DNA from: Dyella marensis
Lineage (GTDB): Bacteria > Pseudomonadota > Gammaproteobacteria > Xanthomonadales > Rhodanobacteraceae
Length of the DNA: 64,000 nt
Direction: 5' to 3'
NCBI RefSeq assembly: GCF_900112865.1
Contig: NZ_FONH01000002.1
Coordinates: 416,713 to 480,712 of the forward strand
Of the stretch, positions 1 through 9,192 are shown piece after piece. Both the position numbers and the translations under genes were made by a program. The notes below the pieces were generated by a model that did no database searches, was not told the DNA's origin, and saw only the letters and a program-made list of their open reading frames with translations. The number at the start of each line of letters is the position of its first letter. The stretch's first letter is position 1.

Positions 1-1570
1 CTGCTTCCATCGTATTGATGGGCTCGGACGCCCTTGCATACGTGGCCAAGTAATCACGATAGCCCGGTGCGACGCGTTCGATAGCGTTGACAATCGAATC
101 CCTAGCAGGCCCATAACCGAGCGCACCCTAGCCGTTGGTGTTGGCGAGCATCTTGGACGCCTCTTGCCTCACGGCGTCCAGCATGTCCGTTCCAACCTTA
201 CCACGGATATTTGCAGCCCCATTGATGGAGTCAATGAGTTCACCGAACCGGGCACCATTGTTTCCAAGAACGCCTAGCGGACCATTCTTGAGTGTATGCA
301 GGACATCCAGAACAGGCTTGGGGTTAACCATGTTGTTGTCGATCGCTTGACGTGCCTGAGCAAATGCATCTTGCGTCTTCTTGCTAAACACGCCGTCTTC
401 GAGATCCTTGAGCGCAGCCCAAGCATCATCCTCCTGCATGGCACCGCTCTTCACCTGGTCAACGACACTCCTGGCCGATTTGAGCGAGTCAAAGTCATTG
501 GCTGACATGCGCCCCGGCTTGTTCAATATCGAGTCGAATGCATCCTATGCTCCGGCCCACCGAACAATGGGGCGTGAGTCCGTCAAGTACTGCTGCACGA
601 ACGGATCAACTGCGGTACGGCGATTTGCTTTGGCAGCCTGCATGTCAGCATCCGTGCCGGCAAGCTGCTGCACCAGCGACAAGCGTGCATTATTGTTCGC
701 TGCATCCTGGGCAGCAAAGGACGGAGCTGTCGCGGGGTTGTTGCGCAGCGCACGTTCTACCTACACCGCCTCCGGCGTTTGCAACACCTGAGCAACCGAA
801 GGGCTTTCTCCCGGCACGAGCTGAGGCGCGCTACGCAGGAGCCCGGCCACCACCGGATTGTTACCAGTCATACGCGCCACATTGGCGTTAGCAATGGCGC
901 TGGGATTTGTGATGTGTTGAACGGCATTCTTGACACCACCTCCCAGTAGGCCGCCAGTATCTAGGCCAACCTTCATCAGCGGCCCCGTGGCCGCGCCAAA
1001 CCCAATCTGCAAGGCCTTCTGGTCAGCGTAGGAGGGCGTAGGAGCCTTACCCTCCACCAAATCCTGCAGGTTGTTCTGCGGGCCGCTGGTGACGGGCTGG
1101 GAGGCGCCAATCAAGGCCCCCTCCGTTGCCAGAGTGCCGAGCTTGCCTAGGTACGTGGTTGCCTTGGGCAGCACACCGAGCGCGCGAAGCTCGCCAATTC
1201 CAGTCAGCCAGGGAAGCGTCTCGCCTACACCGGCGCCAATATACGAACCTGCCGTATCTGGCGTGGCTTGCTGGTAGGCCTGCTCGCGTCGCTGGATATA
1301 GCTGTCGAGGTCGCGCGTCATTCCCTTCAGGCCACCACCAATCGGACTGGCGGCATTGAGGTGCATGACGCCCTAGGCAATGCCAAGAGGGAGATTGCCA
1401 AGATGATGAAGCGCGGCATCCCCCATATTGTTGCCGAAGTCGTTGACTCTTTGGTAAAGCGAGCGCTCGGGCGGCGCCAGCTCGGAAGAAACAACAGCGC
1501 TCGTTCCGGGCTGACTCTAAAGATCGGACAGCTTCTGAGTCTGGCCGTTGAGTTCAGATAACTTGGGCAT
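1..1570 (-). CDS. Large phage virion protein (probable internal/ejection protein), TAG-recoded, 3' end off window
   Basis: Starts at ATG 1570, whose bases overlap the TGA of the upstream gene (TGATG), and stays open to the window edge (523 codons) if TAG is read as sense. In-frame TAGs are codons 18, 66, 270, 342 and 481 (plus-strand cta at 1517, 1373, 761, 545 and 128); there is no TAA or TGA. The protein is Ala/Gln/Asn-rich and mostly helical, with a Gly-rich stretch around 65-90. A segment reading SPSVAQVLQTPEAV then TAG then VERALRNN runs smoothly across the codon and resembles large internal virion proteins of podoviruses; that family call is by style only. Under the standard code the gene would be five fragments. 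Downstream gene(s) lie outside the window. Confidence 0.85.
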
Positions 1571-3600
1571 CACTGCACCTCCTGCATTTCGGGATCGGTC
1601 GGATCAGACAAGCCAATCACCCTCCATTTCTTGCCATTGACAGTGAGTACCTGTCCAATCATGTAGCGCTTGGCTTTGACATCGCTCCTTTGCATCTGAG
1701 CACTACCCTGCTGTGCCTTGCCTTGATCCTTTCCTGTTCCATAGAGAGCATTGCCGGCAAGCGACTTGATATCGTCCAGCACTTTCTGTTGATCAGTGGA
1801 AAGGATGTTAAGCCGAGAAGCTGCCATTGGACCAAGAGCGGTTACGGCTTGATCATTGATCGCCGTAAGGCGCCCCTGAACAAGATCCGCAAGGGTGCCC
1901 AAGGATCCTTGGAGCTTTTCGATCGGCTGCGACGGATCAAGCATCTGAGCGACATGCTCGCGGTCGGCCAGTGCGGATCCCGTCCCCGCAAACAGCTTTG
2001 CCGTTTCGTCACCTATGGACTTGGCGGCCTGTTGATAGGCACCAAGTGCACGCGTGTACTAAGGATCGGTCTTTCCTTGCTTGGTCGCCCACCAATTTTT
2101 CGCTCGGTTGTAATCTGCAACGCTGCTCAGGTCGAGCTTGGGCATGATGCTTGAGATAGTCTGCAGATGATTTGCAATCGTCTATACAGACCGAATTTGA
2201 TTGGCTGGAGCGTTCGGCGACGTGGCACTAGTGAACTGCTTCGCCGCATTGGCTCGCGCATCGTAATTCGTGGCGTCGAAATCGGGGTCAGCCTGCACAA
2301 CATCCTGCATGAGCTGCCAAGACTGCGGATTCTTCAACGAGAATCCCTTTGGGATCGGATAACGGCCATCAATAACAGACTGTGCGAGCTGCTTCCTGGC
2401 AGGTGGGAGCGTATCCAAATATTGTTGACCGGTAGGAAGATTGCCATCAGGCATGGGTACGGCTGTGGCGTTACCCATGACCGTCTACGGCTTTACCCCA
2501 TAAGCAGCCTCAAGTGCGGCAGGCTGAGGCACGCCAAATTTAAGCAGCTTTGCGTATTTCTCATCCTCGGCATTGATCGTCTTGGACGGAGTTTGAAAGC
2601 TAATGCGGCCCGGTGGCAGGTTGGCATCGGATGAGGCGTCTGACCGCCCAGCCAGTTCCAATACCTTGGGTACGTAATTTTGCGTCTCTGCAGGAGCGCT
2701 CGCCAGAGCGGCCTGCGTATTGCCGCCATTAGTCGCAAGAGCCTTGTCCCAATTACCCGGCCCCCAGTTGTAAGCGGCCAAACCACCCGCCGTACCGTAT
2801 TTGTTGGTAAGTGCCCCAAGATACTGCTGGCCAACGCGGTACGTGTCCCGCGGCGTTCCGTTAGAAGGCGCGATACCAAATCCGGCGCTGGCGGCTGTGG
2901 ACGGCATCACCTGCAGTAAACCAGTTGCGCCCTTGGGGGACACGGCATCGGGGTTGCCGCCAGATTCTACCTGCTGGACGCGAGCAAGTATCTGCGGCGA
3001 AACATCGTACGGTGACTCGCTGTTGGTGATCGGCAGAGATAGCGAGGGGCGACTGCTCTATTGCTGAGCGCTCCCGTCCTGAAGGTATGAGTTGAATCCA
3101 TCTGGATACACCTGCATCGCTCCCTTGGGCGTGTCTCTCAATTCAGGCTTTCCGCCATGGAGCATGAACAGTGCATTCGTAGCGTCTTCGGGATAAGACT
3201 TGCCGTACTCACGGACAGCTGATGCAACGTCTACATTGCCGTTGGCGTCCGTGTTGTTAGCGATGGCTTGCCGGAGCGCAAATTTTTGGTCTGCCTCACG
3301 CTTCGAGTTGGCTTGTGCAAACTGCATATTCCCCAGGGTCGCTTGCTCGATGGCACCCGTGTAGCGGCGACGCTGTAGGTCGTCCGCGCCCGACTGGACA
3401 CTATCTAGGCCGCCGAGAAGGCCACTGGAGATCGCCTAGAAAGGCGTGACGCCAGGCTGGCCGTTCGCAGAGAGAATGCCCAAACCTGCGCGAAGCAGGC
3501 CCTGGTTAATGAGTACTCGCTAGTCGTCTTTAGACAAGCCCAGACCGTAACCCGTGGTCGTAGGCTAGGCACTGCCAAACATTGAGTCAAAGAGTCCCAT
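1570..3600 (-). CDS. Internal virion protein with lytic transglycosylase (SLT) domain, TAG-recoded
   Basis: 676 residues from ATG 3600, preceded by a strong AGGAGG, to TGA at 1570-1572. Seven in-frame TAGs: codons 12, 27, 55, 181, 372, 473 and 514. An SLT domain lies at about 200-300: catalytic Glu in QQVESGGNP (E212), then GATGLLQVMPST (224-235) and the AAYNWGPGN signature (275-283). Such domains locally cut peptidoglycan during DNA ejection by short-tailed phages. The TAG at codon 181 comes 31 codons before the catalytic Glu and the one at 372 just after the domain, so an active virion protein needs read-through of all seven. The C-terminal half is unrecognised. The gene overlaps the next start by one base, so the two are translationally coupled. 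Confidence 0.9.
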
Positions 3601-3603
3601 GGC

Positions 3604-3639
3604 TCATACCTCCTAGCCGTTCTGTCGAATGTTGTACAT
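3604..3639 (-). other. Possible 11-codon leader ORF ahead of the transglycosylase gene
   Basis: ATG at 3639 follows a GAGGA-like site. It reads MYNIRQNG, TAG, EV, then TGA at 3604-3606, four bases before the next ATG. In the standard code it ends at TAG inside the downstream Shine-Dalgarno; with TAG as sense it runs through that site to TGA. It could couple translation to TAG decoding, or be chance. Confidence 0.25.
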
Positions 3640-3673
3640 GTGTCTATCCTCAGCGAATGAATTTTTTGATTTG

Positions 3674-3692
3674 CTTTGATTGAGAATCAAAG
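3674..3692 (-). terminator. Hairpin after the 3700-4089 gene, weak terminator or processing site
   Basis: A perfect 8-bp inverted repeat CTTTGATT-GAG-AATCAAAG starts 8 bases after the TAA at 3700. No T-run follows on the minus strand, so intrinsic termination is doubtful. It is one of few strong structures within the recoded block. Confidence 0.35.
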
Positions 3693-3699
3693 TACGGAT

Positions 3700-4089
3700 T
3701 TAGTGGATCTGCCTGGACGCCGACTTTCCGCTGGCACTGCCAATAGCGACAACCTTCCCGTCCTCGTCACCATCGGTAACCACCTTCGGAACCGGCACCC
3801 ACGCCTCAATGATTCCGAGGACGTGCGCATATGGGATCCATACCGTCAGTGGCGACGGATCATCTTCATAGCCGGCGACAGTGAAGCCAAGCAAACTTGA
3901 GTGAAGGATGTTTATGCCAGAACAATGCAGCACCGGATGGCTAGACCCACCCTCCTAACCAACCTCCTGAGGGAACTGCATGAATGCAGATGCTCCCTCT
4001 TTGTGCAGCTAGGCAAGTGGTGACGTGCCATCGATGATGACGCGGTATTGCTTCACGTAGTCAATGCCAGCGATCTGTGTGTTTTCCAT
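3700..4089 (-). CDS. Small phage late protein, TAG-recoded, unknown function
   Basis: 129 residues from ATG 4089 to TAA 3700-3702, with TAG at codons 27 and 45. Without recoding only 26 codons would follow the start. The N-terminus (MENTQIAGIDYVKQYRVIID) and the C-terminal part, with alternating hydrophobic residues and an acidic TDGDEDGK turn, read like a small beta-rich protein, but I recognise no family. It starts 14 bases after the gene at 4104-4538, in the same late operon. Ending in TAA while containing TAG is consistent with TAG being sense and TAA/TGA being stops in this block. Confidence 0.75.
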
Positions 4090-4103
4090 AGTCGTCAATC
4101 CTT

Positions 4104-4538
4104 TCAGTTGCCAAAGTAGCCTTGACCGCGGATCGCTCGGCGAGCGGCAGCCCCTACCGGGCGCGTGCCAATGTTCAAGCCAGGACCGATGTAGCCGGCC
4201 GGTTGACCATTGACCTGGCCAAGCTGTGGACGCCGAAGAGCGCCGCCAAGCAATCCAGTTGGCGCTTGGCCTCCAGTTGGCAGGCCGGACGTACCGCCCG
4301 CAAGAGCGGAAAGGAGGCCGTAGATGTCCGTGCTCTGCCTGCCCTGCTGGGAGAGGGCCCATGGCCCCAGCTACGACCAATCGATTCCCTGCGATGCGGG
4401 CACAGCATTTCCGCCGCCAAGGACGTTTGAATAGTTCATACCCTAAGTGTTGCCAGTGTCCCAAAGAGGCATATAGGGCGAGAGAGACGACGGGTCATAG
4501 GCCATCTACGGCTAACCGGTGAGGAAATTGAATGGCAT
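4104..4538 (-). CDS. Small Gly/Pro-rich phage late protein, TAG-recoded
   Basis: 144 residues from ATG 4538, preceded by GAGGTGA, to TGA 4104-4106. Four TAGs lie at codons 9, 11, 32 and 56, two of them within the first 11 codons (MPFNFLTG, TAG, P, TAG, MAYD). The protein is rich in Gly, Pro, Leu and Gln and ends in a basic RPVGAAARRAIRGQG segment. No known domain is recognised; position suggests a minor virion or ejection component. In the standard code only an 8-residue peptide would be made from this start, so the gene cannot be expressed as a protein without suppression. Confidence 0.75.
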
Positions 4539-4546
4539 AGGTCACC

Positions 4547-5638
4547 TCACAAGTAGTAGCCGAGCAAGCCGACGCCGGCGCCGATAGCCGTACCCCAGCC
4601 AGGAGCTACGGAACCAGCTGCACCGCCAGCGATCATGGAGCCGATGGCACCACCCGCGGCGGCACCACCGCCAGCCGAGGCCAACGCACCGCCAGCAGTA
4701 CGGGGCTTATAGGCGGGATTGAGGCCACTGGTCGCAGAGCCGGTGAAGTTGCCAGAGATCGAGTTCAAGGCATTGCCATAGTTGTTGAGCTGCTGCTGGG
4801 CATAGCCATAGTTGCGCATATACCAGTCGTTGTAGTTCTGATTAATGGCGCCCTGGTTGTAGTCCTGGATCAACGGCGACAAGCTGCCGTACTGCCCCAA
4901 GAACTGGCTCTGCAGCGCATTCGCACCCGTGACGCCTTGCGAGGCATTGAGGATGAGCCCTGCGTTCTACTGGGCAGCCCCCATGCGGTTGGCGATGTCC
5001 TGCTGATAGAGGCCGGCGTTACGTGCCAGGTCGGTCTGCTGGGCCTGCACATTGCGATTTAGGGCGTTCTCTGCCAACTGCTGCTGGTTCTGGTAGTCCT
5101 GGCCGTAGAGGCTCGTAGATACCTGCCCAAGGTTCTAGGCGAGGGTGTTCTGGGACTGCTGCATGGCATCGTTGTAGGCGCTACCACCGAACGCCCCATT
5201 GGAGGCGAACTAAGCCGCCAGCGCCGGAGAGGTGTTCTTGTTGTAGCTGTCCACGATGCTCTGCTGCGCCTGGTTCACCATCTGGCCGAGGTAGGGGTTC
5301 TGTCCGGCGTATTGGTTCGTCCCCACTTGCGTGGTCTGTCCCGTGAGGGGATTGGCACCAGGGTTGACGCTGTACTGGCCGCCCAAGATCTGCTGCAGGG
5401 CGTTCTGCTGATTCTGCTGGCTGCCGAGCTGACCCGCTGCGCCCTGCTGGGCCAGCCAGAGGGATTTGTACTGGTCTTCGGTGGGGGCTGCATTGAGCTG
5501 CCCCGGGTAGGACTAGTAGGGAAGCTAGTTCACCGCGTTGGTCTGGTTGATGAAGTTCTGATAGTCGCTCTTCAACCAGTCGGGGATCTAGGTGATTGTG
5601 GTGGTCGTCGTGTTCTTCGGTTGGCTGCTGCCGCCCAT
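4547..5638 (-). CDS. Phage late virion protein with C-terminal glycine zipper, TAG-recoded
   Basis: 363 residues from ATG 5638 (GAGGAC just upstream) to TGA 4547-4549. Six TAGs: codons 17, 38, 42, 143, 168 and 224. The N-terminus has a Thr run then IPDWLKSDYQNF; around 36-50 the frame reads NAVN-TAG-LPY-TAG-SYPGQL. The middle is very Gln/Asn-rich with tyrosine repeats (NDWYMRNYGYAQQQ). The C-terminal 60 residues alternate Gly/Ala (GGGAAAGGAIGSMIAGG), a glycine zipper typical of membrane-inserting ejection proteins. From memory, homologues in other short-tailed phages carry PYQ-x-Y-x-GQ at the N-terminus, matching TAG as Gln. First gene of the recoded block. The frame stays open upstream to 5866, but 5638 has the best ribosome site. 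Confidence 0.85.
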
Positions 5639-5980
5639 GGTCAAGTCCTCATAGCGATAAATGGTTTTTGGTTTGAACATGCCGTTACTACAAAGGGCCG
5701 TGCATGACCCGGCACGGCGACGGGAGGAGGCAAGCGAGCGGGCTTGTCCCCTATATACATAGGTCGCGACGTGGTGTTTTTCAGTCCCGTTCAGCTCAAG
5801 CAGTCTGGCGTCAATGTCCGCAAACTGTCCGCTTCGCATGCGGATAAATTGAGTGATCGAGACCACAGAAAGGCCACCATTTTCTACTTAAATCTACTTT
5901 AGCAAAGGAGGTATTGAACTGAATTGCACCATTGATATCGATTGTTCTCAATGAAGTGTTAGCACTAGGCCTGACAAACC
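5639..5980 (-). promoter_or_regulatory. Early/late junction, 342 bases without a confident gene
   Basis: This lies between the last standard-code gene (ends 5981) and the first recoded gene. It contains a GCCGTGC/GCACGGC hairpin at 5697-5718, an AT-rich patch around 5875-5900, and a reading frame (5639-5866) in phase with the recoded gene that has no good ribosome site. Expected here are a late promoter or an antitermination target, but I could not identify a consensus. I looked for tRNA arms on both strands and found none. Confidence 0.4.
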
Positions 5981-6862
5981 TCAGCGGCCCACTCCTCTTA
6001 ATCCAGCCTCGTTCGCCGGATCGGTGTTGTTGTTTACTGTTGTCTGCAATGGCGCGATAGCTAGGTTGGCGGCGGTATCGCCATAAGCCTGCCCTGCCAT
6101 CCGATCCATGGCCGCCCGAACCTGGCCGATAGATAGGCCCGTAAGCGAACGCGAATAGGCGTCAGCGGCCCGTCTGATCCAAATCCATAGGAGGGATAGG
6201 TAGTCGGCCAGGATCGCCCTGTAGGCCGAAGCGCGCATGTGCAATGCCTTCGCCCGCCTGTCTTGGGCAAGCTCCGCGTTCCCGAACAGGATCGCCTGCA
6301 TGGCGTCGGTGATGGCATGAATATGGGCCGACGACGTATTTCCCCGAAGTCCGCACCGCTTCACCACGGGCCAATACCGCGGCACATCTTCCGTTGCGTA
6401 AAGCATGAGGATGGCCTCCTCGGGTGCCGCCAGTTTGGCGAATCCCAAAGCAGCAATGGCGTCTACGTCTCGCCGTATCCTCGGGGCAACCTGAAAGTGT
6501 TGATGCTTCCACTTCTTAGGCTTGCGGTGCTTGACCTTCTTAAGAATGGCACTCGCCTGCTTTGCGAGCAGCGCAACTTGCCCAGTGTTAGAAACGGTGT
6601 CATCAGTCTCATCGTTCTCGTCTTTGTCTTCGGCCAGCATGAAGCGTCGCCGTTCGCGCTTCAGTACCGATAGATACTGCTCCCTATCGGCGAAGTACTC
6701 TGAGTCACGCGTTGAGCGCGCAGAAAGACCGCCTCCGTCAGCCCAATCGATATCGAACGTCCGCCAGCTCGATTGGACAGACATGGCCGTTCCCAACCGC
6801 TGTGCGACCAAGTCGATGATTGCTCGCTCCCGCTCGTCAATGGTCCGCCCACCATTGGCCAT
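5981..6862 (-). CDS. Phage protein, unknown; last standard-code gene before the late block
   Basis: 293 residues, ATG 6860-6862, TGA at 5981. No in-frame TAG. It opens with DERERAIIDLVAQRLGTAMSV and has a Lys-rich segment at about 108-120 (KKVKHRKPKKWKHQH), then a mostly helical C-terminal half with WIWIRRAADAYSR. A basic, helical protein of this size, last in the early operon and directly upstream of the late block, would suit a late regulator or antiterminator. That role is positional inference; no domain is recognised. It starts four bases after the upstream gene, so the two are probably co-translated. Confidence 0.75.
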   Translation of the reverse strand: MANGGRTIDERERAIIDLVAQRLGTAMSVQSSWRTFDIDWADGGGLSARSTRDSEYFADREQYLSVLKRERRRFMLAEDKDENDETDDTVSNTGQVALLAKQASAILKKVKHRKPKKWKHQHFQVAPRIRRDVDAIAALGFAKLAAPEEAILMLYATEDVPRYWPVVKRCGLRGNTSSAHIHAITDAMQAILFGNAELAQDRRAKALHMRASAYRAILADYLSLLWIWIRRAADAYSRSLTGLSIGQVRAAMDRMAGQAYGDTAANLAIAPLQTTVNNNTDPANEAGLRGVGR

Positions 6863-6865
6863 AGC

Positions 6866-7522
6866 TCAATCCCCGCCGGATGGCGAGAACAAATCGCATG
6901 TGTGCTTCTGCATCGGATAGTACGAACCCTTACCGTGGGTGCACTGCCCTAAAGCCGCCTCCTGATTGATCGCGCTTGACTGGTGGCCACTGCACCCCAT
7001 GCACTGCACTGACGGACGGGGGATGTAGGCTCCCGCCTTCCGAATCGCACACCAAGGACATCCCAGAGCACGTGGCCAGCCGCCCACAATGGGTAGTACC
7101 GCAGCTATGTCGGGATGGGCCCATACCGGCCCGCAGTGATGACACAGGATCGCGGCATCGTGGCCAGCGGGCCTCTTCCCCGCCCACCTCGCGGCCGAGT
7201 CATCCAGCAGTGCTAGATAAGCCACAAGTTGGGCGTCATCCAGGCCAGCACAAGCTGCCACGTCCGGATCTTGCAGCCTATGGATATGGACGGCATTGAA
7301 TCCGTGGCGACCGGCTAATGCTAAAAGGGCTAGCCGAAGATCGTAGACCGGTCTATCCGCAACTGTTGCAACACATGCAACTGGCGTAACGTGTGCAACA
7401 TCCGCAACAGCTGAAGGGGATAAAGCCCGCCAAGCCAGCTGCTTTAGCGAAAGTTTCGCTGTTGCATTCTCTAGGCGTGCAACTGTGCAACGGGCGTCGG
7501 GAATGTTAATCGCGGTCATCAT
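6866..7522 (-). CDS. Cys-rich zinc-ribbon phage protein
   Basis: 218 residues, ATG 7522, TGA 6866. The start overlaps the end of the upstream ATPase gene by 17 bases. The C-terminal half has paired metal-binding cysteines: CHHC (about 127-130), CPWC (about 155-158), CMGC (about 174-177) and a final C-x-H ... H-x-C set, suggesting one or two zinc ribbons. The N-terminal half is helical with no recognised fold. Association with primase and helicase genes suggests a DNA-binding or replication accessory role, or a phage regulator. Standard code, no TAG. Confidence 0.75.
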   Translation of the reverse strand: MMTAINIPDARCTVARLENATAKLSLKQLAWRALSPSAVADVAHVTPVACVATVADRPVYDLRLALLALAGRHGFNAVHIHRLQDPDVAACAGLDDAQLVAYLALLDDSAARWAGKRPAGHDAAILCHHCGPVWAHPDIAAVLPIVGGWPRALGCPWCAIRKAGAYIPRPSVQCMGCSGHQSSAINQEAALGQCTHGKGSYYPMQKHTCDLFSPSGGD

Positions 7523-8678
7523 CCGCCCCCTGTCCCGTGTTATGGCGCGCCTTCGGCTTAGTCTTATCGGACGGCAACTTGCCCTCGTCCCGAAGGCGGC
7601 GCACCGCTCGGGAGATAGTGGACTTATTCACGCCAAGATCGCTGGCAATCTCAGCCATCGTCATACCAAGGTCGTGCATCTCGATGATCTGCATGTCGGT
7701 CGCATCTATGACCTTCCGAGTAGCCCAGGCCTGCGTGCCGTCCGGTAGCGTTTCCAGCTTTGCCTCAAACGGCTCAACATCATCACCACTCAGTGACCGA
7801 GCCTTCTCAAAATAGACCTCAAAGCGCGCCCCCTCATTGGGCACATAGTCCGCCGGTCGCCCTAGCTTGATAACGATATCTAGCAAGTCCTCGCGCTTGC
7901 TGGTGCCTCGCTGCGCCCCACCCTTGCCGGCGTGATGGATAAACACCACCGCACGGCCCGCCGCACGTTGTGCCAGCTCCCAGGAGGCCACAGGCTCCCA
8001 GCTCTCACCCTCGTTCTCTTTGCCCCCGCGGACCAGGCAAGAGATGTTGTCCACGATGACAACCTGAGCGTCTCCCATGCACGCGTTGATTGCCTCCTGA
8101 CCTTCCAGGCTATACAGATTGGGCATGATCCCAAGGGGCTGCGCATCCGGTGTCATGATGCGTAGATAGTCGGCCGGAGCCTCCTCTATCCGGCTGGCGA
8201 TGATCGCAGCGAGGCGTTGCTGAAGATCCGCCCCGGGCATCTCTCCGTCGATATACAGCACTCGTACGGGCTGGCTTGCTCGCCAGCCAATGAACTCCCC
8301 GCCCGAGGCAAGCGCATAGGCGATGCCCAAGGCAACATGCGTCTTACCCGTGCCACGGGTGGCGTAGATCATGGACAGGGACTGTGTAGTGAGCCACGGG
8401 GCCAATAGCACCTCCCGAATTGGGAAGGGCCGCCCCAACAGCTCCGCTATCGACAGGATGACAGGTGGCGCGACGGGCGCATCAGCATGTTGTTGCAGCG
8501 TTGCATTCCTAGTGTTTGCAATCGTGCAACTCTCATAGGTCGTCTCATGCTGTCCAACGGCATCCCCTGCCCGGCGAATGGCATCCGCCAACGGGCGCGG
8601 CGTCATCTTGTCCAGCAACGCCAAGTCGCGCTCGGCGCGCTCTTCAATGGACCGAATTGCGGGATTGGGGGCGCTCAT
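7506..8678 (-). CDS. RepA-like/RecA-fold replication ATPase with C-terminal HTH
   Basis: 390 residues, ATG 8676-8678 overlapping the upstream TGA (ATGA), TAA at 7506. Walker A is RGTGKTHVALG (about 108-118), followed by YIDGEMPGADLQQRL and a Walker B of type VVIVDN before SCLVRGG, then FIHHAGKGG. These are hallmarks of the phage/plasmid RepA-type hexameric helicase loader/helicase family. The C-terminus (about 330-370) holds an HTH, AEIASDLGVNKSTISRAVRR. It probably drives replication together with the adjacent CHC2 domain protein. Confidence 0.88.
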   Translation of the reverse strand: MSAPNPAIRSIEERAERDLALLDKMTPRPLADAIRRAGDAVGQHETTYESCTIANTRNATLQQHADAPVAPPVILSIAELLGRPFPIREVLLAPWLTTQSLSMIYATRGTGKTHVALGIAYALASGGEFIGWRASQPVRVLYIDGEMPGADLQQRLAAIIASRIEEAPADYLRIMTPDAQPLGIMPNLYSLEGQEAINACMGDAQVVIVDNISCLVRGGKENEGESWEPVASWELAQRAAGRAVVFIHHAGKGGAQRGTSKREDLLDIVIKLGRPADYVPNEGARFEVYFEKARSLSGDDVEPFEAKLETLPDGTQAWATRKVIDATDMQIIEMHDLGMTMAEIASDLGVNKSTISRAVRRLRDEGKLPSDKTKPKARHNTGQGADDDRD

Positions 8679-9109
8679 ACCAGAACCTCCCGGGCGATCA
8701 GAATCCGCCCCTCGGCCACCCTAAGGCGGTCATGATCAGGACCAACCAGGGTGCGACCGCCAAGCATGTCTTGCGCAGCAATAGCCACCACCGTGGCTTC
8801 GCGTGCCAGGACGCCCAGGGTGGCTCGCCAGCCATTCTGCTTGAACGCCTCAGAGGCTTTCCTGCGGCCCTCTAGGCTCAGGTCTTTGATTCGCTCAGGG
8901 AATAGGTCCGCCATTTCCAGGCCAAGTGCTCCGAGAATTCCCGGCGTGTCATGGCAGGCGAAGCAATGAAGCATCACGCGGCCATCATCGGCCTCAGTAA
9001 TGCTGAGCGAGCCCCGGGCTTTGCCGTGGCCATTGGGACAGTCCGCACGCCAGCCATTGCCGTGCTGCCGGACGCCATTAAGGCGAGAAAGAAGGGGGGC
9101 AGCGGTCAC
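8675..9109 (-). CDS. Primase-type zinc-binding (CHC2-like) protein
   Basis: 144 residues from GTG 9109 to TGA 8675. I chose GTG 9109 because it overlaps the stop of the 28-residue peptide (GTGA) and places the zinc motif near the N-terminus; an upstream in-frame start at 9241 would run through the peptide and alpA. The motif is C24-x3-H28 ... C49-x2-C52 (DCPNGHG ... LHCFACHD), as in phage DnaG/CHC2 domains. No TOPRIM catalytic domain follows, so this is a stand-alone zinc domain that may recruit primase or recognise the origin. The rest is helical. Its stop overlaps the ATPase start. Confidence 0.75.
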   Translation of the reverse strand: MTAAPLLSRLNGVRQHGNGWRADCPNGHGKARGSLSITEADDGRVMLHCFACHDTPGILGALGLEMADLFPERIKDLSLEGRRKASEAFKQNGWRATLGVLAREATVVAIAAQDMLGGRTLVGPDHDRLRVAEGRILIAREVLV

Positions 9110-9192
9110 CGCGTCACCCCCAATAGCAGCAGGGCCAGCACGGCGCAGAGAAGAAGCGCCAGCGGTCGCGTGTCTGGATGGCGCGGCCTCAT
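9106..9192 (-). CDS. 28-residue membrane peptide between alpA and primase gene
   Basis: ATG 9190-9192 overlaps the alpA TGA (ATGA) and its own TGA overlaps the next GTG (GTGA). The peptide is MRPRHPDTRPLALLLCAVLA then a Leu-rich end LLLLGVTR: a positive N-terminus and one hydrophobic helix of about 16 residues. The tight overlaps on both sides, with a GAGGTGG ribosome site inside the end of alpA, argue that it is translated. Function unknown; it may be a membrane peptide or simply a coupling device. It is too short to recognise by homology. Confidence 0.5.
   Translation of the reverse strand: MRPRHPDTRPLALLLCAVLALLLLGVTR

Noticed and set aside
1-5638. Late genes seen as decayed pseudogenes or sequencing artefacts
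   Set aside because: All 24 interruptions are the same codon, no frameshift is needed anywhere, starts and ribosome sites are intact, and true ends use TGA or TAA. Decay would also produce TAA, TGA and indels.
5588-5866. Separate gene upstream of and in phase with the first late gene
   Set aside because: It has no good ribosome site and its 5' part has no protein-like pattern. The strong start is at 5638, so it is treated as an open but untranslated extension.
5875-5935. TTTGCTAAAG palindrome and GTTCAATA as possible tRNA arms
   Set aside because: The T-stem does not pair and no acceptor stem is present on either strand.
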